From the NCBI RefSeq assembly GCF_002009175.1, contig NZ_CP018047.1, forward strand, positions 310,001-374,000: a DNA stretch of 64,000 nucleotides, read 5' to 3'. A model generated the notes under the pieces. It searched no databases. It was not told the origin of the DNA and saw nothing but the letters and a program-made list of their open reading frames with translations. The stretch is from Streptomyces niveus (GTDB lineage: Bacteria > Actinomycetota > Actinomycetes > Streptomycetales > Streptomycetaceae). The position numbers were made by a program, and so were the translations under genes. Of the stretch, positions 22,292 through 28,927 are shown piece after piece (within the stretch, counting starts at the first letter, position 1; each line of letters starts with the position of its first letter).

Positions 22292-24184
22292 TCACAGCTC
22301 GTAGGCGACCGGGGCGGGACGGCGGGCTGCCGGCGGGGTCGGTTCTGCGGTGTCGGCGCTGCCGCCGCCGACGCGCTCCCCGATGGCGCGGGCCTGGGCG
22401 GCGATGGTGGTGAGGTCGAACAGTTCTCCGGCGCGCACCGTTCCGGGCCACCGGTCCTCAAGTGCGCTGTACAGCTCCAGCACCTTGAGCGAATTGCCGC
22501 CGAGGCCGAAGAAGTTGTCGTCCGTGCCCGCGTCCGGGTGTCCCAGTACGTCGGCCCAGACGGTCCGCAGGACGCTCTGGAGGCGGGTCCAGCCGTCGTC
22601 GTCGCGTGGCCGGGGCGGGTGCTCCCCTGCGGCGGGTACGAGGGCGGCCAGCGCGGTGCGGTCCACCTTGCCGGTGGAGGTGAGCGGCATCCGGTCCGTC
22701 GGCACGAAGCTGGTCGGCAGTGCCTGTTCGACGAGGTGGAGCCGGCAGTGCCGGCGCAGTTCCCGGGGGTCCGGGGGCGTTCGCCCCGGCGCGGGGGTGA
22801 GGAAAGCGGTCAGTGTCGGCGCATCGGCGACGGGTCCCGTGCACACCACGACGGCCTGGTCGACTGCGGGGTGCGCCTCGATCGCGGCCTCGACGTCGCC
22901 CAGTTCGACGCGGGCGCCGCGGATCTTCACCTGCTGGTCCGTCCGGCCGTGGTAGTGCAGTGCGCCGTTCTCGTCTCGGCGGGCGAGGTCGCCGGTGCGG
23001 TAGAGCCGGGCGCCGGCCGGGCCGAACGGGGAGGCGACGAAGCGTTCGGCCGTGGCGCCGGGTGCGCGGGCGTAGCCGAGGGCGACGAAGGCACCGCCGA
23101 TGTACAGCTCGCCCGTCTCCCCGTCCGCCACCTCGCGCAGCTTGTCGTCCAGCACGTGGGCGGTGGCGCCGGGCCACGGGCGCCCGATGGGTACGCGCTC
23201 CACCGCCGGGTCGGGCCGGTCCTCCACCGTGCAGGAGACGACGGTCTCGGTGGGACCGTACTCGTTGGCCAGCCGGGCGCCGGGCAGTTGGGCGCGATGG
23301 CTCGCGACCAGCTCGGGCGTACAGACCTCGCCGGCGACGACCACCACCCGCAGGGTGTCCGGGAGTTGGCCGGGGTCCGCCAGCAGCAGCCGGTAGTAGG
23401 AAGGCACTACGACCAGGTGGGTCGCCCGGTGCCGACGGGCCAGCAGGACGAATTCGGGTGCCAGTCGCAGTTCGCGCGCGGTGGGCAGCAGCACGGTGTG
23501 GCCGTGGGAGAACGACCAGAACATCCCGGCGAGCATGCCGTCGAAGGACAGGCGCATCGCCATGAGGAAGACCGACGGGTCGGTGCCGTAGACGCCGCCG
23601 CGCGGGCGGACGGAGTCGGCGAGCTGACCCCGGCTCACCAGGACGCCTTTGGGCGGGCCGCTGGAGCCGGAGGTGTAGATGAGATAGGCGGGAGCGGTCT
23701 CGGCGATCGCGGGGGCCCGGTCCCCGGCGGCACCGGCTCCGGCCTCGGCCAGGGCGGCGAGGTCGAGGTCTTCGGCGGCCAGCAGCGGCGGTGTGTCCGG
23801 GAGGCCGGCCAGGTCGCGGTCGTCGCGGGTGCCGATGACCACGGCGCAGTCGGTGTCGTTCAGGAGGGCGCGCAGCCGGGCAACGGGCAGGTCCGGCTCC
23901 AGTGCGGCCCAGGCGGCTCCCACCCGTAGGGCGGCGAGTACGGCGACGACGGCGACGGCGCTCTGTTCGAGACGGACGCACACCGTGGTGCCGGTACGGG
24001 CGCCGGCTTTCCGCAGCAGCGTGGCGAGGCCGGCGGACGCGTCGGCGAGGTCGCGGTAGGAGAGCGACGTGTCGCCGATGACGAGCGCGGTGGCCAGGGG
24101 GACGCGGGACGCCTGGGCGAGGAACGCGTCCAGCAGCGGCCCGGGCTGGGTGTCCGGCGGGATGTCCGTCCGGGTGTCCGTCAC
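22292..24184 (-). CDS. Free adenylation-carrier (A-PCP) didomain, probable loading module
   Basis: 630 residues from GTG at 24184, with GAGG 8-9 bases upstream; an ATG at 24223 would overlap the FkbH gene by 29 bases. The A domain shows LIYTSGSSGPPKG, NEYGPTE, YRTGDL and a TGK lysine; the carrier has GGNSL at about 562, the same GGNS form as in the KS protein. Pocket positions read about DGAVVAEVSK, which I cannot match to a known substrate. Having no C domain, it is the natural starter: it activates one amino acid and hands it to the ketosynthase encoded next. Using a free carrier pair of this kind before a KS is known in other hybrid clusters; the pairing here is inferred. Confidence 0.9.
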   Translation of the reverse strand: MTDTRTDIPPDTQPGPLLDAFLAQASRVPLATALVIGDTSLSYRDLADASAGLATLLRKAGARTGTTVCVRLEQSAVAVVAVLAALRVGAAWAALEPDLPVARLRALLNDTDCAVVIGTRDDRDLAGLPDTPPLLAAEDLDLAALAEAGAGAAGDRAPAIAETAPAYLIYTSGSSGPPKGVLVSRGQLADSVRPRGGVYGTDPSVFLMAMRLSFDGMLAGMFWSFSHGHTVLLPTARELRLAPEFVLLARRHRATHLVVVPSYYRLLLADPGQLPDTLRVVVVAGEVCTPELVASHRAQLPGARLANEYGPTETVVSCTVEDRPDPAVERVPIGRPWPGATAHVLDDKLREVADGETGELYIGGAFVALGYARAPGATAERFVASPFGPAGARLYRTGDLARRDENGALHYHGRTDQQVKIRGARVELGDVEAAIEAHPAVDQAVVVCTGPVADAPTLTAFLTPAPGRTPPDPRELRRHCRLHLVEQALPTSFVPTDRMPLTSTGKVDRTALAALVPAAGEHPPRPRDDDGWTRLQSVLRTVWADVLGHPDAGTDDNFFGLGGNSLKVLELYSALEDRWPGTVRAGELFDLTTIAAQARAIGERVGGGSADTAEPTPPAARRPAPVAYEL

Positions 24185-24194
24185 TTCCGGCCCC

Positions 24195-25286
24195 TCACGC
24201 GTTCCGGACGAGCAGACGGACATGGCCGCCGGGCTCCGGGTCCGGGTGGTCGGCGGGCACTTCGAGGACCATGGGGCCCGCGCCGCCCGGCTGCGCGCCG
24301 CCCCGACGCGCGCCCCCCGGCTGCGCGCCGACCGGCGCGTATCCGGCGAAGCGCAGGGTGACCAGCATGTTGCGGTTCACGGCGGTCGGTACGAAGTGCG
24401 TCACCGGGCGGCGGCCCTCACCACGGGCCTGTTGGATGAGGTGTGCCAGCATCACCCCGCTCGCGCCGCGTGAGGCGACCCGGCAGGACATCAGCATCAG
24501 CCGCAGCACCGACTCCGCCGGGGTGAGTTCCGTGACGGAGAGGCCGACGGTGCCGTAGTCGCCGAAACGGTCCCGGAGCCGGGCCAGCCGGATCTGGTGG
24601 CCGGGCGAGGCGCTGAGCCGGCGCAGTTCGTCCTCGCTGTAGATCAGGCCGGTGCTGTTGAGCTGGTTGGTGCGTACGGTGAGTTCGCTGGCGCGTGCGA
24701 GATCGTCCTCGGTGGCCGGGGATATCTCCATGACGAGGCCGAGCGAGGCGAGGAATTCCCGCCGGTCGCCGCCGGACTCCTCCTCGGCCTGCCGGCGCCG
24801 CCACTCCGTACGGTAGAGCTGACGCCGTCCCGCGGCCTCCGCCGTCACGTGCACGGGGCTGAACTCGGGGCGTGCGGCGAGCTGCCCGGCGAGCTCGGCG
24901 GAGTAGCAGCGGACCATGGGCAACTCGGCGTTGACCTGGGCGCGTTCGGCGGGGTCGTTGTCGATGAACGCGACGGTGTCCAGGCCGATGTTGAGCGTCT
25001 CGGCGATGCGGCGGACCTCGGCGGCCTTGTCGCCCCAGCCGATCCGCACCGCGCAGAACCAGTCGGCGAGACCGCAGGCGTCGAGGTGGGCGGTGGCCAC
25101 CGCGTGGTCGCCGCGGCTGACGGCGGCGTGCAGGATGCCGCGGGCGTCCAGGGTGCGCAGCGCCGCCGGGACGTGCGGGAAGGGCCGCGGATCGTCCCCC
25201 TCCAGCACGACGCCGTCCCACAGCGTGTCGTCGAGGTCCCAGACCAGGCACTTGACGGTCCGCCTGCTACTACCCGGGGCCGTCAC
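24195..25286 (-). CDS. FkbH-like HAD-family glyceryl-ACP synthase
   Basis: 363 residues from GTG at 25286, overlapping the upstream TGA as GTGA. Near the N-terminus WDLDDTLWDG holds the HAD motif (Asp17, Asp19, Thr21). The C-terminal half has the GNAT-like fold and length seen in FkbH proteins. The family takes 1,3-bisphosphoglycerate, removes a phosphate and loads glyceryl on an ACP. With the adjacent ACP and the two dehydrogenases it would give hydroxymalonyl-ACP. Glyceryl-ACP is also a tetronate precursor, but the FkbI and FkbK homologues argue for further oxidation. A Gly/Ala/Pro-rich repeat near the C-terminus (GGAQPGG-like) is unusual and probably a loop. Confidence 0.92.
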   Translation of the reverse strand: MTAPGSSRRTVKCLVWDLDDTLWDGVVLEGDDPRPFPHVPAALRTLDARGILHAAVSRGDHAVATAHLDACGLADWFCAVRIGWGDKAAEVRRIAETLNIGLDTVAFIDNDPAERAQVNAELPMVRCYSAELAGQLAARPEFSPVHVTAEAAGRRQLYRTEWRRRQAEEESGGDRREFLASLGLVMEISPATEDDLARASELTVRTNQLNSTGLIYSEDELRRLSASPGHQIRLARLRDRFGDYGTVGLSVTELTPAESVLRLMLMSCRVASRGASGVMLAHLIQQARGEGRRPVTHFVPTAVNRNMLVTLRFAGYAPVGAQPGGARRGGAQPGGAGPMVLEVPADHPDPEPGGHVRLLVRNA

Positions 25287-26443
25287 GCGACCGCTCCGAA
25301 CCGGCGCAGGAGCTGTGCGGCTATATGGGATTCGGCCACTTCCTGGGCTCCTTCGATGATCTCCATGACCTTGGCGTCCCGGTAGTGACGTCCGACGCGG
25401 CTGTCCGGCGCGCACCCCGCGGCGCCGAGGATCTGCACGGCGTCGCTCCCGGCCTCGGCGCAGGCGGCGGCAGCGGCGTACTTCGCCATGATCGTCTCGG
25501 TGATGCCGTGTCCCGGCCCGCCGGCCCGCGCGCGGCCGGCCGCCGCGGCGAGTTCGCGTGCGGCGGCGGCCCGTACGGCGGTGCGGGCCAGCAGCGCGCC
25601 GACGGACTGGTGGCTGCCCAGGGGGGTGTCCCCCTGGACGCGGGTGGCGGCGTGCGCGGCGGCGTCGGCGACACACGCCTCGGCCATACCGACGCAGCCC
25701 CAGGCGACCGTGTAGCGGCCGTGGTCGAGCGCCGTCGCCGCGATGTGCGACAGACCGGCTCCCGGCGGGCCGACCCGGTGGTCCGCGGGTACCCGGACGG
25801 CGTCGAGGGTGACATGGGCGATCCCGGCCGCGCGCATGCCGAGCTGTCCCTGGACGGGCTCCCGGCGCACACCCGGACGGTCGGTCTCCACCAGTACGGT
25901 GGTGGGTCTGCCGGCGCAGCGGCCGAGTACGAGGAGGACGTCCGCGGACTGCCCGAACGTGATCCACTTCTTGCGGCCCGTCACGGTGAGCGTGGCCCCG
26001 TCCCCGGACTCCTCGATCTCCGTCCGCACCTCGCCGAGTGCGCTGCCCGCGCCGTCCTCGGTGGCCGCGAAGCCGGCTGTCAGGGTTCCGTCGGCCAACT
26101 GCGGCAGCCAGTCGGCGCGTTGTTCACGCGTGCCCCAGCGCAGCAGCGCGGCGGCAACCATCGACTGCACGGTGAGCAGGCCGCGCAGGGCGCTGCACAC
26201 CCCGCCCAGATGGGCGGCGACCTCGCCGAGTTGACGGGGTGTCAGGTCGCCGCCGCCGTAGTGCGCGGGCAGGTCGGCGGCGAGCAGTCCCGTTCCCGCG
26301 AGCCCCCGGAGCACATCGGGCGGGACCTTGCCGTCCGCGTCCCACTCCCCCGCCGGCACCCGGGCCTTGGCGGCCAGTTCGGCGGCGGCCGCGACCAGTG
26401 CCGGTGTCCCGGTCACGTCCTCGGACTCAGTGATCGCCGGCAT
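25283..26443 (-). CDS. Acyl-CoA/ACP dehydrogenase, FkbI type
   Basis: 386 residues, full length for the family. The body carries ATEDGAGS, KKWITFGQ and the C-terminal IIEGAQEV, whose Glu is the usual catalytic base position. It should bind FAD. In hydroxymalonyl/methoxymalonyl-ACP pathways this enzyme oxidises the aldehyde intermediate on the ACP to the carboxylate. The gene overlaps the ACP gene by 17 bases and the FkbH gene by 4, so the three are made together. A role in ordinary fatty acid oxidation is less likely in this setting. Confidence 0.88.
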   Translation of the reverse strand: MPAITESEDVTGTPALVAAAAELAAKARVPAGEWDADGKVPPDVLRGLAGTGLLAADLPAHYGGGDLTPRQLGEVAAHLGGVCSALRGLLTVQSMVAAALLRWGTREQRADWLPQLADGTLTAGFAATEDGAGSALGEVRTEIEESGDGATLTVTGRKKWITFGQSADVLLVLGRCAGRPTTVLVETDRPGVRREPVQGQLGMRAAGIAHVTLDAVRVPADHRVGPPGAGLSHIAATALDHGRYTVAWGCVGMAEACVADAAAHAATRVQGDTPLGSHQSVGALLARTAVRAAAARELAAAAGRARAGGPGHGITETIMAKYAAAAACAEAGSDAVQILGAAGCAPDSRVGRHYRDAKVMEIIEGAQEVAESHIAAQLLRRFGAVA

Positions 26444-26708
26444 GGATCCGGGTGGGCTCGTCGCTGCCGGTCTTGCCGATGACGAAGTCGGTGAGGCGCT
26501 GTGCGGTGCGGAAGCTGTTCAGGTCGAGGTCCTCCACCTCGACGGTCAGCGAGAACCGTTCCTCGACATAGGTGACCAGTTCCAGCGCGAACAGCGAGTC
26601 GACCAGCCCGAGTTCGAAGTAGTCGTCGTCGGGACCGATGGGGCGGCGCAGCGCGTCGGTCAGGAAGCGGGTGATCTCCTCGATCGTCCGCTCGTGTCGG
26701 TGAGTCAT
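26427..26708 (-). CDS. Free acyl carrier protein, FkbJ type
   Basis: 93 residues; ATG at 26708 overlaps the KAS III-like stop as ATGA. The phosphopantetheine serine is Ser38 in GLVDSLF, the form DSLF being common in FkbJ-type carriers. The protein is acidic and helical, as expected. It would carry the three-carbon unit while the FkbH, FkbI and FkbK homologues act on it, then deliver hydroxymalonyl to the ketosynthase module. Every flanking gene belongs to the same proposed sub-pathway. Confidence 0.9.
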   Translation of the reverse strand: MTHRHERTIEEITRFLTDALRRPIGPDDDYFELGLVDSLFALELVTYVEERFSLTVEVEDLDLNSFRTAQRLTDFVIGKTGSDEPTRIHAGDH

Positions 26709-27748
26709 GCGAAGCTTCCCCGTCCGCTCTGCGGGCCGATCTCGACGAGTAGGACACTCCATGCCGCCACCGGGCTCACGTTGATGAGCACGGCCAGGTC
26801 TCCTTCGGCCAGCTCCTTGCGGTCCAGGGCGGTGGAGAGGTTCAGGAAGGTGTCGTTGGGGCCGAGGTGTCCGAGGCCGCGGAGGTTCTCCCGGCAGGAG
26901 GGCAGCAGGGTGATGTCGAGGATTTCCTCGGTGAACGCCATACCGCCGGCCGAGAGGTTCTGGCTGACGTAGCCCGCGATGTCGGACGGGGTGAGCCCGT
27001 TGCGCGTCAGCAGACCGGCCACCAGTTCGGCGAGTCGCTGTCTGCTCTCCATGGCGAGCCGGAAGGAGTACGCGGGCAGATCCGTGCACTCCTCGCGCCA
27101 CTGCGCGGTGGGCCGGTCGCGGTACTCCAGGCCGAAGAGGTTCCAGTACCGGCCGTTGGTGTGCTGCGCGAGGTCGAGGATCCGGACGGGCGCCGCGGCG
27201 TGGGGACGTCCGAGCAGCAGCGCCAGGCCGCTGTCACCGTTGACGGTGACCGGGTGCCGGTAGCGGTGCTCGCCGGCGGGCTTGCTGCCGTGGACGACGA
27301 GTACGGGGCCGAGTCCGGGGTCGGCGGCCAGCAGGCCGCGCGCCGCCAGCAGCGCCGGGGTGCTGGAGACACAGCCGAGGCCGCCGACCGAGAAGGTGAG
27401 CGCGCTCTCGGCGCCCAGCGTGTGCTGGAGTCTGGTCGCCTCCGAGCTGATCAGGGTCTCCGGGGCGCGCGGCTCGACCAGGATCAGCGCGCCGAGGGCG
27501 GCGGCCGGCACACCGGCCGACTCCAGCGCGGCGCTCGCGGCCCGCTCGGCCAGGTCGGCGGCGGTGAGGCCGTCCTCCACCGCCACGGTGTCGATGCCGA
27601 GCCGGAGGCAGGTGAGCCGGTCCGGCTCGGCCAGGCCCGCCAGTTCGGGCAGCTCCGCGACGGACCGGGTGCGGTCGGGAAGGTGCAGGCCGACGGCGTC
27701 GATCGCGACTGCCGGCGTGCTCGTGCGGAACGTGCCCTCGGCGCCCAT
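26705..27748 (-). CDS. KAS III-like acyltransferase/ketosynthase with non-canonical active site
   Basis: 347 residues from ATG at 27748, with GGGAG just upstream; a GTG at 27760 is an alternative. The thiolase-fold Cys is Cys126 (SVGGLGC). Where KAS III enzymes have PHQAN this one reads YVSQNLS, and the usual GN site reads LGPND, so the standard Cys-His-Asn triad is not evident. KAS III relatives of the CerJ/ChlB3 kind transfer acyl groups from carriers instead of condensing them, and tetronate pathways use KAS III relatives with glyceryl-ACP. Because the AT of the PKS module is dead, I infer a possible job in moving the hydroxymalonyl unit. It is the first gene of the operon. Confidence 0.78.
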   Translation of the reverse strand: MGAEGTFRTSTPAVAIDAVGLHLPDRTRSVAELPELAGLAEPDRLTCLRLGIDTVAVEDGLTAADLAERAASAALESAGVPAAALGALILVEPRAPETLISSEATRLQHTLGAESALTFSVGGLGCVSSTPALLAARGLLAADPGLGPVLVVHGSKPAGEHRYRHPVTVNGDSGLALLLGRPHAAAPVRILDLAQHTNGRYWNLFGLEYRDRPTAQWREECTDLPAYSFRLAMESRQRLAELVAGLLTRNGLTPSDIAGYVSQNLSAGGMAFTEEILDITLLPSCRENLRGLGHLGPNDTFLNLSTALDRKELAEGDLAVLINVSPVAAWSVLLVEIGPQSGRGSFA

Positions 27749-27784
27749 GCGCGCTCCCACCGTGTCGACGCTCGGTCGTCGGAG

Positions 27785-27814
27785 ACACTAAAACTGTTCT
27801 ACGTGATTGCGCAA
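27785..27814 (-). promoter_or_regulatory. Predicted promoter of the NRPS/PKS operon
   Basis: On the minus strand TTGCGC (27814-27809) and TAGTGT (27790-27785) stand 18 bases apart, upstream of the KAS III-like gene at 27748. The -35 half is the centre of the palindrome at 27800-27821. The match to sigma-70-type boxes is fair, not perfect. Confidence 0.45.
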
Positions 27815-27821
27815 GTACGTA
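27800..27821. promoter_or_regulatory. Near-palindromic operator in the divergent promoter
   Basis: A 22-bp dyad centred between 27810 and 27811. It has a perfect TTGCGCAA core (27807-27814) and outer TACGT/ACGTA arms (27800-27804, 27817-27821); only the two-base spacers GA and GT break the symmetry. Size and form suit a TetR-type dimer. It overlaps the -35 boxes predicted for both directions. No regulator gene lies within the operon. Confidence 0.5.
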
Positions 27822-27835
27822 AGAACTAATGATAG
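27807..27835 (+). promoter_or_regulatory. Predicted promoter of the M23 peptidase gene
   Basis: TTGCGC (27807-27812) and TGATAG (27830-27835) are 17 bases apart on the plus strand, 60 bases before the M23 start codon. The -35 shares the palindromic TTGCGCAA with the opposite promoter. Weak consensus; inferred. Confidence 0.35.
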
Positions 27836-27894
27836 TTGGACGCGGATCTGGAATGCTGAGGTCCTGTCACACAGCTCATCTCGTGAAAGGCGCG

Positions 27895-28728
27895 ATGTTG
27901 CAGACTCTCTGGAAGCGACACGGTCTCGTGGTGGCCGCGGGCGCCGTGTGCGTCCTCGTCAACGCCCAGGGCGTGGGGCCGTTGTGGTTCACCGGGGTCG
28001 CCCTGCTGGTCATCGGCGTCCTGATGCGCCGGGCCATGACCCTCGGACAGCGTCCGCCCCGCGAAGAGGCCCCGCCGCTGTCCCTCTCGATCCCGGTGAC
28101 CGGCCGCTGGATGGCACGCAACGGACCCGCGACCAAGGTGCCCAGCCACACCCACAACCTTGCCCAGACCTACGCCATCGACCTCGCCCGCCGCCCGGCG
28201 CCGGAGCCCGTGTGGCTGTGGCCCGTGGCCCTGCGCCCCGAGTCCTACCCGTCGTTCGGTGAGCCGGTGTCCGCCCCCGCGGAAGGCCGTGTCGTGGCCG
28301 TCTCGGACTCGCAGCGGGACCACCTCTCACGGACCTCGCTGGGCGGCTTGTTCTACGTACTCGCCGAGGCGTTCATCCGTTCACTCGGCGCGCCCCGCCA
28401 CCTGCTGGGCAACCACGTCATTCTCGATCTGGGCGACGGGGCGTACGCGGTCTTCGCGCACCTGCGGCGCCACTCGTCGAAGGTAGCCGTGGGCGACCGG
28501 GTGACGGAAGGCCAGACGCTGGCCGAATGCGGCAACTCGGGGAACTCCTCGGAACCGCACGTGCACTTCCAGCTCATGGACAGCCCCGACATCACGTCCG
28601 CCCGCGGCCTGCGCTTCACCTGGCGGTACCGGGACGACGACGGCAAGGAGCACGAGGGCGCACCGGCCGACAACACCTGCTTCACCCCGGCCGTGCCGGT
28701 CCCTCCGGACGACCACGCAGCGCTGTAG
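27895..28728 (+). CDS. M23-family (LytM-type) metallopeptidase, membrane-anchored
   Basis: 277 residues from ATG at 27895, with GAAAGG a few bases before it. Residues about 8-45 form two hydrophobic segments, so the enzyme is probably anchored with its catalytic part outside. The peptidase part shows SHTHNLAQTYAIDL (metal His and Asp) and the C-terminal HVHF (HxH) motif, with GDRVTEGQTLAECGNSG between, as in zinc LytM endopeptidases that cut peptide cross-links or in their relatives. It is divergent from the NRPS operon and ends at a strong hairpin, so it is probably a separate unit. Confidence 0.85.
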   Translation: MLQTLWKRHGLVVAAGAVCVLVNAQGVGPLWFTGVALLVIGVLMRRAMTLGQRPPREEAPPLSLSIPVTGRWMARNGPATKVPSHTHNLAQTYAIDLARRPAPEPVWLWPVALRPESYPSFGEPVSAPAEGRVVAVSDSQRDHLSRTSLGGLFYVLAEAFIRSLGAPRHLLGNHVILDLGDGAYAVFAHLRRHSSKVAVGDRVTEGQTLAECGNSGNSSEPHVHFQLMDSPDITSARGLRFTWRYRDDDGKEHEGAPADNTCFTPAVPVPPDDHAAL

Positions 28729-28740
28729 TCCGACGACAAC

Positions 28741-28795
28741 GGCCGGCCACCGGCCACCGCGCCCGCTTCCCGGGGCCGGTGACCGGTGGCCGGCC
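28741..28795. terminator. Long hairpin terminator after the M23 gene
   Basis: An 18-base arm (28741-28758) pairs with 28778-28795 with one mismatch across a 19-base loop. It lies 13 bases after the stop of the M23 gene. Confidence 0.75.
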
Positions 28796-28927
28796 GTATC
28801 CGTACCCGGACGAGACCGGCGCGGCTGACCCCGGATATCCATGGGCGTGTGACGTTTCGGAGGTGGGGTGCGCTGGGTACCACGGGCCGCCCGTGTGACG
28901 GGTGTGCCGACGTGAACTTTCTGAGGG

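Noticed and set aside
22276..22461. Longer N-terminus for the KS protein
   Set aside because: It would overlap the A-PCP gene by about 170 bases; GTG 22275 has an AAGGAG site at 8 bases and begins next to the KS domain.
28796..28927. c-di-AMP (ydaO-type) riboswitch before the amidase gene
   Set aside because: Such switches often precede wall-hydrolase genes in actinobacteria, but I could not find the conserved core in this leader.
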